From assembly GCF_902148855.1 (NCBI RefSeq), contig NC_043964.1, positions 19,186,781 through 19,250,780 of the forward strand: a stretch of DNA of 64,000 bases, written 5' to 3'. The stretch's first letter is position 1, and the number at the start of each line of letters is the position of its first letter. Made by a program: the position numbers and the translations under genes. This stretch comes from Sphaeramia orbicularis (taxonomy: Eukaryota; Chordata; Actinopteri; Kurtiformes; Apogonidae). The notes below the pieces were generated by a model, which saw only the letters and a list, made by a program, of their open reading frames with translations, searched no databases and was not told the DNA's origin. Below, piece by piece: positions 10,782-21,620 of the stretch.

Positions 10782-11495
10782 CAGGGGTGTCAAACATGCG
10801 GCCCGGGGGCCAAATCTGGCCCGCCAAAGGGTCCAGTCCGGCCCACAGGATGAATTAGTGAAACACAAATTACACTGAAGATATTAACTATCACGGATGT
10901 CAAAATAATTTTAGGTCAGTTCCATCTAAAGTGGGTCAGACCAGTAAAATACTATCATAATAAACTATAAATATTGAAAACCACACATTTTTCTCTTTGT
11001 TTTAGTGTAAAAAAAAAAGTAAAATTACACAAAAATGTTAACATTTACAGACTAGCCTTTTACAAAAAATGTGAAAAACCTGAACAAATATGAACAACTT
11101 GAAATGTCTTAAAAGAATTAAGAATAATTGTACCAATATTCTGTCTGTTATTAAATGTTTTGTGTATTTGTAGATCCACCATGATCTGTAAGTTGTAATG
11201 AACAAGTGAAAATGAGAAGCTGAGGCTGAATAATGGCATAAATTGTTAAAATTGCACTTTTTTTCTTAACAAAATTTCATTTTGGTCATGGTTGTTCATG
11301 TTTTTCCACATTTTTTTAAAGGACGTAAAAATTTTGATAATATAATTGTACTTTTTTCACTCCAAAACATAGAAATTAGACATACAAATTTTGGAATTGA
11401 TGTTATTTTTGTGTGATTATTTTAATCATCCGGCCCACTGCAGGTCATATTGGGTTGCATGTGGCCCCTGAACTAACATGAGCTTGACACCCCTG
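10782..11495 (+). mobile_element. hAT-1 non-autonomous transposon, intact ends
   Basis: Begins CAGGGGTGTCAAACATGCGG and ends GCTTGACACCCCTG. It is flanked by a perfect 8-bp target duplication GTCTATTG (10774-10781 and 11496-11503). Short inverted termini starting CAGGGGTGTC and an 8-bp duplication identify a hAT-superfamily element. It is 714 bp with no transposase ORF, so it depended on a transposase from elsewhere. Confidence 0.9.
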
Positions 11496-11503
11496 GTCTA
11501 TTG

Positions 11504-12583
11504 TCTGTATTCAGTGGCTCTTCTCTCATTCAAATATAGCACTGATTTGTTTATATGAAAGACAACATGTGTGTTCGGTTTGTTTTGAATGCAGAATCAC
11601 CATATCAGCGCTAGTTGACTTAATTTTTCCGAGGTTGTATCAGTAGCAATGAAGTTTACGTGCAATATCTTGGTTAAATAAACCAACTGAGTGCTCTGAG
11701 GAGAGGGATGTTTTCGAGTTGAGGAGAAAAAGGCTCGACTCCGCACGTCCAATGAAAACAGGAAACTCTGGTGGGTGATGTCCCATTTCAAACTGCACCC
11801 CCTCCCTGTTATAATTGTTCTCTTTTCACTCTCTCTCCATCACCAGGCGAAAGCTGCACATTTGCATAACTGTTCAGACCTGCTCACCCCCTGCTCCTGC
11901 CCTACTTCCACTCCGTCAGCCTAATGCTTCCCAGCACTTTCTCTTCTTTGTGCAGGCCCCTGTTGTTCTGGGAACATCAAATGATCACCACATTAAATTG
12001 GTAGGACTGTAGTCTAGTCTTCACAGTCTCACAACTGTGGCTGCAACAGAAATGCATTTGGGACGTCCTAAATTATGAATGAATGACGGGGCAGATTGTC
12101 ATGGCTTCCTATTTGTTTTCTGTTTTTCTCAGACACGGCTTTATGTCAGTGTGTGTTGTGGAACATGAAGAGGTGCGGCGATATGATCTGTGTGTGTATT
12201 GTGAGGGAAGAATAGGTCTGTGGGATCTGATACTGTGAAAATGACAAGGCAGTCCGACGTATCAGACTCTCACGGGACGGCAGGCAAAGTGGAGCTGCAC
12301 AGAGAGGCTCTGGTGGGAAAGTGCTGAGGTTACACTCAGGGAGTGTTATGCGGGTTTTACACACATTGTGTCATTTTTTTTTTTTTCCACATAGAGATCC
12401 TAGTGGAATTGTGGGTTTAGTGTTTAGAGCCTGACTTAAAAATGATATGAGTTACATTAGATAATGCGACGACTGTCAGAAATAAAACAAATTACCTAAA
12501 AAAAAACAAAAAAAAAACACATTTGCTTTTCTCACTATTTCAATGAAATTCTAGTAGCATTGTCGCGTCCATTGTAAATATAT
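11504..12583. other. Non-coding stretch, nothing recognised
   Basis: No gene or recognised repeat was seen between the hAT copy and the first tRNA gene. The ORFs at 11597-12364 lack protein character. Confidence 0.5.
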
Positions 12584-12655
12584 GGGGGTATAGCTCAGTG
12601 GTAGAGCATTTGACTGCAGATCAAGAGGTCTCCGGTTCAATTCCGGATGCCCCCT
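12584..12655 (+). tRNA. tRNA-Cys (GCA), intact
   Basis: The 72-nt gene folds as a standard cloverleaf: acceptor GGGGGTA pairs with TGCCCCC, D arm GCTCAGTGGTAGAGC (A box), anticodon stem/loop TTTGA-CTGCAGA-TCAAG with anticodon GCA, and T arm around GGTTCAATTCC (B box). No CCA is encoded, as expected in eukaryotes. The 3' flank is CTCTCTCTTTAG, a weak Pol III terminator with only three T in a row. Confidence 0.93.
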
Positions 12656-12941
12656 CTCTCTTTAGGCTCAACGCTCTGTGATATAAAATATAGATCTGAA
12701 AATATCAGATGATTAAGACATAGATGTACTCTCCATAAAGATTCGTGACAATTGCTGAAACAACTCTTGGATGTAAATTAGAGTGGCTAGGGTAACTTGA
12801 AGGTGTGTCAGGGGAATATCCTGACATGTTGTTTTCCTGTACTGGTGTATGCCTGTGACGTAAACTCTACGTGACGAGAAAGTGTGGTTTGCTCATGATT
12901 TAAAAAAAAAAAAAAAAGGATGAGATTTTTAATTTTATGAA

Positions 12942-13013
12942 GCGGACATAGCTCAGTGGTAGAGCATTTGACTGCAGATCAAGAGGTCCCTAATTCAATT
13001 CTGGATGTCCCCT
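12942..13013 (+). pseudogene. tRNA-Cys-like, degenerate
   Basis: The A box and the GCA anticodon arm match the intact genes, but the acceptor 5' strand (GCGGACA) has a mismatch against TGTCCCC. The T stem reads CCTAA against CTGG and does not pair well, which damages the B box. Probably a decaying copy of the cluster unit. Confidence 0.75.
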
Positions 13014-13569
13014 CTCTCTTTACAACAAGTTGATTGAAAAGCAGGTAACAACTTTACATAAACTGTAGATTTAGGCTAAGTTTAGACGCTAACGGCCTGA
13101 ACCAAAAGTAACAGTGCATTCTCACTTTTAATTCCACGTTTATATGTGCATGTTGGAGGAAAAATCTGCATCCAGACGGACACACAAAAGTGTTTGAAAT
13201 TTCCTATTTACCAATACCGTATGCACGCCAGGTGGACCAAGACCAAGTGCCTGCGTAGAACCTTTCTACTTCTCTTATCCTGTTCTCTCCTAGCATGAAA
13301 TACAATGACAAAACAGGAAACAGAACAGAGATTTAATGTGCCTTCTCTGCCCTCGAAGACCTACTCTCTATAAAGATTCATGACAATTGCTGAAACAACT
13401 CTTGGATGTAAATTAGAGTGGCTAGGGCAACTTGAAGGTCCATCACAAGGAAATAATCCGACATGTTTTCCTGTACTAGTGCATGCCTGGGATGTAAACT
13501 CTACGCGACGAGAAAACACAGTTTGTGTATGATAAACAAAAAAAAGGATGAGGTTCGCAAGACTGTGCA

Positions 13570-13641
13570 GGGGGTATAGCTCAGTGGTAGAGCATTTGAC
13601 TGCAGATCAAGAGGTCTCCAGTTCAAGTGTAGATGCCCGAT
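13570..13641 (+). pseudogene. tRNA-Cys-like, degenerate 3' half
   Basis: The 5' half, A box and GCA anticodon arm are intact. The T arm (CCAGTTCAAGTGTAG) and 3' acceptor (TGCCCGA) no longer pair with the 5' GGGGGTA. The sequence following it recurs after the 3'-half fragments at 16170 and 17436, so this marks the start of the duplicated block. Confidence 0.75.
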
Positions 13642-13878
13642 TTCTATTTACTGTAAGCAGTTAGACATGCACAGAAATGAACGAGTGTCACAAAAAGATA
13701 TTTACATCATCAGGTACCAACTGTACATAAGCTATACTAGGCTCTCTGAAAAAGGGTCAGTTTTCTGTGTGTTCAGGTAAAAACAGGCATTATAACAAGA
13801 AATCCCCTCAAATTTTGGTACGTTTTCAGAATTTTGTTCATGAGGGCAAAGAAAGGATGAGGTTTTCCACTTCATGCA

Positions 13879-13950
13879 GGGGATATAGCTCAGTGGTAGA
13901 GCATTTGACTGCAGATCAAGAGGTCTCTGGTTCAATTCCGGATGTCCCCT
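13879..13950 (+). tRNA. tRNA-Cys (GCA), GGGGATA variant, intact
   Basis: A complete cloverleaf with acceptor GGGGATA paired to TGTCCCC: the position 5-68 pair is changed on both sides (G-C to A-T), so pairing is kept. Anticodon GCA, A box and B box are intact. The compensated acceptor recurs in the copies at 16443 and 21107 (minus). The 3' flank again has only TTT. Confidence 0.9.
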
Positions 13951-14534
13951 CTCTCTTTATAACAAGTAGATAAACATTTACAGAAATGACTGAGTGGGAA
14001 AAAAATAGGTGACCAGGTAACAACTGTACATAAACTATACATTTAGGCCAGATTTAGATGGTAACGTCTGAAGCGAAAATGTAAAAGTGGAGTTGTGTTC
14101 TATGTTTATACGCATTTGTTGGGGGAAAAATCTGCATGCAAACGGGCAAACAAAAGTGTTTGAAATTTCCTTTTTATGTAGTATGTAAGCCAGGTGGACC
14201 AAGACCAAGTGCCTGCGTAGAACGTTTCTACTTCTCCGTTCCTGTTCTCTCCTAGCACGAAATACAATCACAAAACATGAAACGAAACAGGGATTTAATG
14301 TGCCTTCTCTGCCATCAGAGACCTACCCTCTATAAAGATTCATGACAATTGCTGAAACAACTCTTGGATGTAAATTAGAGCGGCTAGGGCAACTTGAAGG
14401 TCTGTCACAAAGAAATAATCCGACATGTTGTTTTCCTGTACTGGTGCATGTCTGTGATGTAAACTCTACACAATGAGAAAACGCAATTTGTTCATGATAA
14501 ACAAAAAAAAGGATGAGGTTCACAGGTTTGTACA

Positions 14535-14606
14535 GGGGGTATAGCTCAGTGGTAGAGCATTTGACTGCAGATCAAGAGGTCTCCGGTTCAACTCCGGATG
14601 CCCCCT
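14535..14606 (+). tRNA. tRNA-Cys (GCA), intact
   Basis: Cloverleaf with GGGGGTA/TGCCCCC acceptor, GCA anticodon, and T arm CCGG-TTCAACT-CCGG. It differs from the 12584 gene only in the T loop. The 3' flank is CTCTCTCTTTAC. Confidence 0.93.
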
Positions 14607-14924
14607 CTCTCTTTACTACAAGTAGAAAAACAGAAATGACTGAGTTGGAAAAAACAGGTAACAACTGTACATAATCTATACACTTACCTCCCTTAAAACA
14701 GGCATTGTAACAAGACTGATTTATTTCCATAATTTTGTTCATTTGTTCAAAAAAAAAAAAAAAAAAAAACAGATCATAAACGGTTAGAATATCTCCACAA
14801 CTGCAGGTCTTGGTGGCCACAGATGCTCAGTTGGCTGAGAGATCCCATTGTTGTTCTTCTGGACATATGTTCATCACTTTGTTCATCAATAAAAAAGATT
14901 ATAAGATTTAAGTAGGGTGTGGAT

Positions 14925-15723
14925 CAACAGCAGTGGCGGCTGCTCGTCTTTCAGACAGGGGAAGCTCATTGTCGGCTAACATTAAAAAAAATGTCAAGTT
15001 ATTTAAACATAAATTCGTCCCTCCGTTCCTTTTTAAGAAAATGGTCAGTGACCTTATCGTACCAACCAAACAAGAAAACATTGAAATTATGTTAAATTGA
15101 AACAAGGAAGTACAATGACTGTGTTTTATTTACAGTGCAAGAAATGAACAAGTAATTTCGTAGTGGTTTCTCTCTCAATTTCACAAACAGAATGTGTGAT
15201 GGTATTAAACTGAACTCTGTGAAGTGAAGGAGTAGATCTCAAAATATCTGTCAATCAACGAGATTCAGCCTTTTGACTGATCCTCCAATCAGCACGTGGA
15301 AGTCCGGCGTCCAGCCCAGCCGAGCTCCGCCCACAGCTCCATTCACCCCAAGAGACGCTGAGCGTACAGGGGCGGGACAACATCATGGCATTTATCCAAT
15401 TACCGTCCAGTTTTGAGGCAATGAAAAAAACTGTTCCACTCAGTCCCATTGAAGTGCATGGATGCTGAGCGGCTACGGGCAAATGCCATGAGCAGAGATC
15501 GAATGAGAAAACAGCACAACAGGAATGTATGAGAAGTGAACAACATGGAGTCCATTGATTTGTGATAAAGCTGATTCTGAAGGAAGTCGTCTGTGAGATG
15601 AACGTGTTCTAACACATTTGTAGTCAATGAAATGTCAACACAACCGTACATATTTAACCATTTAATTTTCATAATTTTAGGGGAAGCCAAGCTTCCTTTG
15701 CAGTCCATGAGAATTCACCTCTG
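14925..15723. mobile_element. Probable hAT-type element (CAGTGGCGG / CACCTCTG ends)
   Basis: The segment interrupts cluster spacer sequence. It begins near CAGTGGCGGCTGC and ends near TTCACCTCTG, giving short imperfect inverted ends (CAGTGGCG versus CAGAGGTG). An inner pair GGGGAAGC lies near both ends. The spacer on its left ends in GGATCAA, matching the 3'-half tRNA fragments elsewhere, so it landed in or next to such a fragment. A clean 8-bp duplication could not be shown. Confidence 0.5.
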
Positions 15724-15818
15724 ACAGGTCTCCCCTCAAATGTTTCATAATGTTGCTTATTTGGTCATGAGTTCATCAAATGAGTGGGATAAAAAGGTGA
15801 GCTCCAAAGCATTGCACA

Positions 15819-15890
15819 GGGGGTATAGCTCAGTGGTAGAGCATTTGACTGCAGATCAAGAGGTCTCCGGTTCAACTCCGGATGCCCCCT
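15819..15890 (+). tRNA. tRNA-Cys (GCA), intact
   Basis: Same sequence as the 14535 gene over the 72 nt by eye. All stems pair, anticodon GCA, A and B boxes complete. The 3' flank is a CT repeat ending in TTTAAA. Confidence 0.93.
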
Positions 15891-16169
15891 CTCTCTCTTT
15901 AAACTAAACACTCCGTGATTAATATATAGATCTGAAATATATCAGAATACATAGACATTAACCCATAGCTTGAGAGACCCTGCTCTGTATAGAACTTCAT
16001 AACTACTACTCATAGAAGAGTTGTTAAATGCAAAGTATCAAAAGAGGATAACTGCAAGTCTTGTTGGCCGTAGATGCTCAACTGGTTCAGGTCCCATTGT
16101 TGTACTTATGGATATATGTTCATCATTTTGTTCATGAGTAAAAAGATGATCAGATTTAAGTAGGGTGGA

Positions 16170-16203
16170 GATCAAGAGGTCTCCAGTTCAAGTGTAGATG
16201 CCT
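16170..16203 (+). pseudogene. 3'-half tRNA-Cys fragment
   Basis: The sequence starts abruptly at GATCAAGAGGTCTCC (anticodon stem onward) and runs through a damaged T arm. The 5' half is replaced by spacer ending TTTAAGTAGGGTGG. Downstream sequence matches that after the degenerate gene at 13570. Confidence 0.75.
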
Positions 16204-16442
16204 GATTTCTATTTACTGTAAGCAGTTAGACATGCACAGACATGAACGAGTGTCACAAAAAGATACTTACATGATCAGGTACCAACTGTACATAAGCTAT
16301 ACTAGGCTCTCTGAAAAAGGGTCAGTTTTCTGTGTGTTCAGGTAAAAACAGGCATTATAACAAGAAATCCTCTCAAATGTTGGTACGTTTTCAGAATTTT
16401 GTTCATGAGGGCAAGAAAGGATGAGGTTTTTGACTTCATGCA

Positions 16443-16514
16443 GGGGATATAGCTCAGTGGTAGAGCATTTGACTGCAGATCAAGAGGTCTCTGGTTCAAT
16501 TCCGGATGTCCCCT
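16443..16514 (+). tRNA. tRNA-Cys (GCA), GGGGATA variant, intact
   Basis: Matches the 13879 gene, including the compensated A-T pair in the acceptor stem and CTGG/CCGG T stem. Its flanks also match, so it is the paralogous copy in the second block. Confidence 0.9.
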
Positions 16515-17102
16515 CTCTCTTTACAACAACTAGATAAACATTTACAGAAATGACTTTGAGGGAAAAAATAGATGACCAGTTAACAACTGTACTTAAACCA
16601 TACACTTAGGCAACATTTAGATGGTAACATCTGAAATGAAAATGCAAAAGTGGGGTTGTGTTCCACATTTATATGCATTTGTTGGGGGAAAAATCTGCAC
16701 GCAAAAGGGCAAACAAAAGTGTTTGAAATTTCCTTTTTATTGATGTAGTATGTAAGCCAGGTGGACCAAGACCAAGGGCCTGCATAGAACCTTTCTACTT
16801 CTCTGTTCCTACTCTCTCCTATAGCATGAAATACAATCACAAAACAGGAAACGGAACAGGGATTTAATGTGCCTTCTCTGCCATCGGAGACCTACACTTA
16901 ATAAAGATTCATGACGATTGCTGAAATGACTCTTGGATGTAAATTAGTGCGGCTCGGGCAACTTGAAGGTCTGTCACAAGGAAATAATCCGACATGTTGT
17001 TTTCCTGTACTGGTGCATGTCTGTGATGTAAACTCTATGCAACGAGAAAAGGCAGTTTGTGCATGATAAACAAAAAAAGGGTGAGGTTCATGAGTTTGTG
17101 TA

Positions 17103-17174
17103 GGGGGTATAGCTCAGTGGTAGAGCATTTGACTGCAGATCAAGAGGTCTCCGGTTCAACTCCGGATGCCCCCT
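17103..17174 (+). tRNA. tRNA-Cys (GCA), intact
   Basis: Complete cloverleaf identical by eye to the 14535 and 15819 genes. It follows the 16443 gene at the same spacing (660 bp) as 14535 follows 13879 (656 bp). Confidence 0.93.
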
Positions 17175-17435
17175 CTCTCTTTAGACTAAACACTCCGTGA
17201 TTAATATATCGATCTGAAAAATGTCAGAATATATAGACATTAACCCAAAACTTGAGAGACCCTACTCTGAATAGAACTTCATAACTAGTACTCACTGAAG
17301 AGTTGTTAAACATGAAGTATCAAAACAGGATAACTGCAGGTCTTGTTGGCTGTAGATGCTCAATTGGTTGAGATCCCATTGTTGTTCTTCATCATCTTGT
17401 TCATGAGTAAAAAGATAAGATTTAAGTAGGGCATA

Positions 17436-17472
17436 GATCAAGAGGTCTCCAGTTCAAGTCTGGATGCCCCCT
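17436..17472 (+). pseudogene. 3'-half tRNA-Cys fragment
   Basis: Begins at GATCAAGAGGTCTCC and ends ATGCCCCCT, with the 5' half replaced by TTTAAGTAGGGCATA. Same breakpoint as the 16170 fragment, so one event was later duplicated. Confidence 0.75.
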
Positions 17473-17626
17473 TTCTATTTACTGTAAGCAGTTAGACATG
17501 CACAGAAATTAATGAGTGTCACAAAAAGATATTTACATGATCAGGTACCAACTGTGCATAAGCTATACTAGGCTCTCTGAAATAGGGTCAGGTTTCTATG
17601 TGTTACGATAAAAACAGGCATTATAA

Positions 17627-18211
17627 CAGTGTTTTTCAACCTTTTTTGGCTCGTGACCCTATTTTAACTTCACAAATTTCTGGCGACCCCAGACATTCAA
17701 AACAGAGACATGTTTTTGCTAAAAATTAATTTGTTTTTGATCATGTAATACTTTGCTATACTATGTTACAAATAAATGTTGATTTTAGACAATATTTAGT
17801 CTATATAATGTATATTATTATGGACAGAGGCAGAAAAGCCAGGTGTAGATTACTGCACAAAGTGAGAATTTTATTTTCCTTGCTCAGGATATGTCCAGTC
17901 AGTCCAGCTTGGATTTACAAGGCTGACAATTAATACTGAACAAACAACTCAAACTAGGAATTATGAAAGAGCTGCAGCATCTGAAACCGACCACAATGAA
18001 CATTTGACAGATAAACAGAACCACAGTGCTTCAGTTTCAGCTTCACAGTTTGTCATGTCTTTTATGGATTGGGATTGTCTCTGTCAACTCAACATATATT
18101 TTTTCAGTTTTTTTTTTTTTTTTTTAATCAATTACTAGAAATTTCAAGCGACCCCATTTGAATTCCAGGCGACCCCATGTGGGGTCCTGACCCCAAAGTT
18201 GAAAAACACTG
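17627..18211. mobile_element. hAT-2 non-autonomous transposon inserted in a tRNA cluster spacer
   Basis: Ends CAGTGTTTTTCAACC and GGTTGAAAAACACTG-like are inverted, with a perfect 8-bp target duplication CATTATAA (17619-17626 and 18212-18219). A second copy with its own duplication is at 54652-55239. The CAGTG(G)TT...CAACC terminus is typical of hAT Charlie/SPIN-like elements. 585 bp, no transposase. Confidence 0.9.
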
Positions 18212-18306
18212 CATTATAACAAGAAATTAACTCAAATGTTGGTACGTTGTCATAATTTTGTTCATGAGTAAAAAAAAAATAAGGATGTGGTACAAATCAT
18301 TGCAAA

Positions 18307-18378
18307 GGGGGTATAGCTCAGTGGTAGAGCATTTGACTGCAGATCAAGAGGTCTCCGGTTCAAATCCGGATGCCCCCT
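18307..18378 (+). tRNA. tRNA-Cys (GCA), intact, with TTTT terminator
   Basis: Cloverleaf complete with GGGGGTA/TGCCCCC acceptor, GCA anticodon and T arm CCGGTTCAAATCCGG. Unlike most cluster members it is followed within 5 bp by TTTT (18384-18387 region), a proper Pol III terminator. It begins the left arm of a large inverted repeat. Confidence 0.94.
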
Positions 18379-18488
18379 GTCAAGTTTTAAAGGATACATT
18401 ACTATGTCATCCCAAAGTGAAGGAACTCTTTCCTTTGTTTGGCATGCTGTCATCATCACCCCAACCTCCTCCTGTGGAAGCACTTTCT

Positions 18489-18560
18489 AGTGTTACAGTT
18501 CAGTGGTAGAGCATTTAACTGCAGATCAAGAGGTCTCCGGTTCAACTCCGAATGCCCCCT
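18489..18560 (+). pseudogene. tRNA-Cys-like, degenerate acceptor
   Basis: The 3' half and anticodon GCA are preserved, but the 5' acceptor reads AGTGTTA and cannot pair with TGCCCCC, and the D stem starts GTTC rather than GCTC. Its inverted partner at 20925-20996 shares the odd AGTGT acceptor, so the damage predates the inverted duplication. Confidence 0.8.
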
Positions 18561-19705
18561 ACCAAACTTTACAGCATCCAACAATACAAATAAAGGGAAC
18601 CCTTCCGTTTGTCTCAAAAGGACCAAAACCTTTACAACTTTCCCACTTCCAGAGCCTTGGGTTTTGTGGTATCCTCCAGTTCCACGCAGAGGAAACTGAA
18701 CATTCACCATCCACAGTGTTTCGGAGAAGTTTGGGCTCCTGTCTGCTCTGCACTTTATCACAGTGTTTACCTCTGATACTGCGATATTCCAGAAAGAGAG
18801 ATGACAGATGAGCCTCGATTTCCAGTTCCTACACAAAACCACATGTGTACAGAGCTTTAATGCATGTTTTGCTCTGCAGCCAGAGGTCTAGAAACTAAAC
18901 CGAAGAATAATTTTCAGGGAATTGAGGTAATTACCCCGTTCACATTTCACAGTCTACAAGATTTCCACCTTTGGCTTGCTCTTTTTGTGACTGGTAGATG
19001 TTAGTTCATTTTTGAGCAATGCAGAGTGGCGAAGTTCAGTCATGCCTTATTGTTTACCAAGAGTGAACTCCACGGGGAGCAGGGTGATATACAGCAACAT
19101 GAGAGCCCAGACAAATTAAGGAGCCATGACAATGAAAAGCAGATGTGGCTATGGGGTGGTCAAATTACTTTATTGCCTTGTGAAAACAGTGAGAGACAGT
19201 GTGAAGCATCCTGGTTAAGTGTCAAAGACAGTCTGATAATTGGTGAGACATGCATTGCTTGATATATTTTTTGATTCATGACTTTTATTTTGTCATTCTC
19301 ACAAAGCAAATAACTCCCATAGGTTTACATGACACTAAAATATAATTGCTGTGGTCATATTTCATCACATCATATTACAAAATTATAGTTTCTCTAGCAA
19401 GTCAGCCTTAAAGTATTCTGTTTTCGCTCCCAAGTATTGTAAATGAAACCTTCTTGTAGCATTGGTGGATATAAAAATTGGAACAGATGTTGGTGTAATG
19501 TGCATGTTTGGTAGATGATGAGTTACTCTTAATAAAAAAAAAAAAAAATCAGCAGAAAGGAGGTGAATTAACTTCAGAGAGCAGTGAAACTTTACTGTCC
19601 AATTTCATATGCTGCAAAACTGGACACATTTACATTTCACTATTACACTTACTTCCTAAGTCCTGACTTGAAGGTGACTTTATATCTGGAAAAATAAAAA
19701 ATAAA

Positions 19706-19749
<44 letters not shown>

Positions 19750-19980
19750 TGATACATCGGCTTTATTTAGCGCTTTTCTAAGTACTCAAAGAGGCTTTAC
19801 AATGAACAGCCAAGGGACGAACTCACATCAAACAGGAAAACAGATACGGAGTTAATACTAAATGGCAATAAAAGAACAAATACAGAGACAAACATAGAAA
19901 AAAGAAAACACACGAGAAGGTAGATGAGGGTGGATGAGGTGGAACAGGCAGTCAGTTTTCAAATGATGATCTGAAGAGGT
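19706..19980 (-). mobile_element. LINE 3'-tail fragment led by an (AAT)n array
   Basis: An AAT/TAA trinucleotide array (19706-19749) leads into CGGCTTTATTTAGCGC and CAAAGAGGCTTTACAATG, a pattern of fish LINE 3' ends in reverse orientation. No ORF. The adjoining segment from 19981 is duplicated at 24171. Confidence 0.55.
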
Positions 19981-20340
19981 GAGATTTGAGTTGGCTTTTG
20001 AATGAGGTGAGTGTGTCACCTCATTCTGCGAACATAACTAATGAAAATCCAGGAATACTCAGGTACATGTATGTGAAACAGAAGCAGATTCAACAATTAC
20101 TATCAAAGCTATTCTAAAATAAGTAAGTAAATATATAAAATATAACTGTATAAATACAAATATGTATAGTTCAGTATTTTTAATCCATGTAATTTATGAA
20201 TTAACCACAATATAAACATTTAATAAAGTAGTTTAATGACTTAACTTGACCTTTGAAGTAATTTTGTTTGCCTACATCCTTGGTAATAGTCTGTACACAT
20301 GTAAAATTTTTGTTTGTTTTTTTTCCAAGTATGTCATTAT
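19981..20340. repeat. Duplicated segment B (partner at 24171-24536)
   Basis: About 360 bp starting GAGATTTGAGTTGG and ending GTCATTAT is repeated in direct orientation about 4.2 kb to the right with small differences. It does not show transposon termini. Confidence 0.8.
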
Positions 20341-20687
20341 GCTCAGTCCCAAAGTTTTAAATACCCATATTCTGCTCTTGTACTATAATAAAGGTGTATA
20401 ACATGCACTATCATTAGCTTCTGGAGTCAAATATCAATAAATAATTAATAATATCAATAAAGAGCTTGTTTTCACTTCAACTTTATCACATACTACCAAT
20501 TCCTTGGTAACTTATGTCGTATGTTTTTGTAACCAAATGTTCCACATAACATTAATTTTCAAAGTGAACCGAAGAAGTAAGTATTTAGATGTCAAGGGCA
20601 ATGTGACGCAAGTAAGCGATTTAACAAGAGAAGGTTGGGGTGATTATTACAACATGCCAATGAGTTCCCTATCAATTAAAACTTGAC

Positions 20688-20759
20688 AGGGGACATCCGG
20701 AGTTGAACCGGAGACCTCTTGATCTGCAGTAAAATGCTCTACCACTGAGCTATACCCCC
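20688..20759 (-). pseudogene. tRNA-Cys-like, anticodon-stem mismatch
   Basis: On the minus strand most of the cloverleaf is intact, with GCA anticodon and a TTTT downstream (AAGTTTTAA). The anticodon stem reads TTTTA against TCAAG, leaving a mismatch, and the acceptor has a G-T wobble. It could be a weak gene rather than dead. Confidence 0.6.
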
Positions 20760-20924
20760 TACACAGGCCCACCAACCTCACCCTTTTTTTCACCCTCTGC
20801 GTGTACTGGAGGATACCACAAAACCCAAGGCTCTGGAAGTGGGAAAGTTGTAAAGGTTTTGGTCCTTTTGAGACAAACGGAAGGGTTCCCTTTATTTGTA
20901 ATGTTGGATGCTGTAAAGTTTGGC

Positions 20925-20996
20925 AGGAGGCATCCGGAGTTGAACTGAAGATCTCTTGATCTGCAGTTAAGTGCTCTACCACCGAACTGTGACACT
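20925..20996 (-). pseudogene. tRNA-Cys-like, degenerate
   Basis: The inverted-repeat partner of the 18489 copy. It shares the AGTGT acceptor, has further changes in the D and T arms, and its 3' acceptor reads TGCCTCC. GCA anticodon present. Confidence 0.8.
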
Positions 20997-21106
20997 AGAA
21001 AGCACTTCCACAGGAGGAGGTTGGGGTGATGATGACAGCATGCCAAACAAAGGAAAGAGTTCCTTAAATTTGGGATGACATAGTAATGTATCCTTTAAAA
21101 CTTGAC

Positions 21107-21178
21107 AGGGGACATCCGGATTTGAACCAGAGACCTCTTGATCTGCAGTCAAATGCTCTACCACTGAGCTATATCCCC
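21107..21178 (-). tRNA. tRNA-Cys (GCA), GGGGATA variant, with TTTT terminator
   Basis: Complete cloverleaf on the minus strand with the GGGGATA/TGTCCCC acceptor, GCA anticodon and intact boxes, followed by GTCAAGTTTT, a proper Pol III terminator. Inverted-repeat partner of the 18307 gene, but with the compensated A-T acceptor pair. Confidence 0.92.
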
Positions 21179-21548
21179 TACATAAACATACCAACCTCAC
21201 CCTTTTTTTAACTCATGGACAAATGAACAAAATGATGAAAATGTGTCAATATTTGAGGAGATTCTGTTGTTACAATGCCCATTTTTACCTTAACACATAG
21301 AAATAGACCATTATTTAAGGCAAATGAATGATATACCAATGATATAATAAATGATAAAATAAAAATATATGATCATAATCAGGTACCAACTGCACATAAG
21401 CTATGCCAGTCTCTCTGAAATAGTCAGGTTTCTATGTATTAAGGTAAAAACAGGCCTCAAATGTTGATCCATTTGTAACATTTTGTTCATGAGCATATTG
21501 AAAAAAAAAAAAAAAAAAAAAAAAAGATTAGGATTGTCTTTTTGTGTA

Positions 21549-21620
21549 GGGGGTATAGCTCAGTGGTAGAGCATTTCAATGCAGATCAAGAGGTGTCTGG
21601 TTCAACTGCAGATGCCCCCT
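21549..21620 (+). pseudogene. tRNA-Cys-like, anticodon stem broken
   Basis: Acceptor GGGGGTA/TGCCCCC and A box are intact and GCA is present. The anticodon stem reads TTTCA against TCAAG, and the T arm is GGTTCAACTGCAG without a good stem. Likely non-functional. Confidence 0.75.

Larger units (their letters stand above)
18307..18693 (+). repeat. Left arm of a tRNA-containing inverted repeat
   Basis: From the tRNA at 18307 through the degenerate tRNA at 18489 and on to about 18693, this sequence recurs in inverted orientation at 20795-21178 with few differences, including the unique spacer GGCATGCTGTCATCATC. The intervening 2.1 kb is not repeated. Confidence 0.85.
20795..21178 (-). repeat. 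Right arm of the tRNA-containing inverted repeat
   Basis: Inverted partner of 18307-18693. On the minus strand it reads intact tRNA (21178 to 21107), spacer, degenerate tRNA (20996 to 20925), spacer, in the same order as the left arm. A third partial copy of the unit continues leftward to about 20620. Confidence 0.85.

Noticed and set aside
18258-21200. Family of ORFs containing GYSSVVEHLTADQEVSGS
   Set aside because: This peptide is the translation of the tRNA-Cys gene itself and appears wherever the tRNA does.
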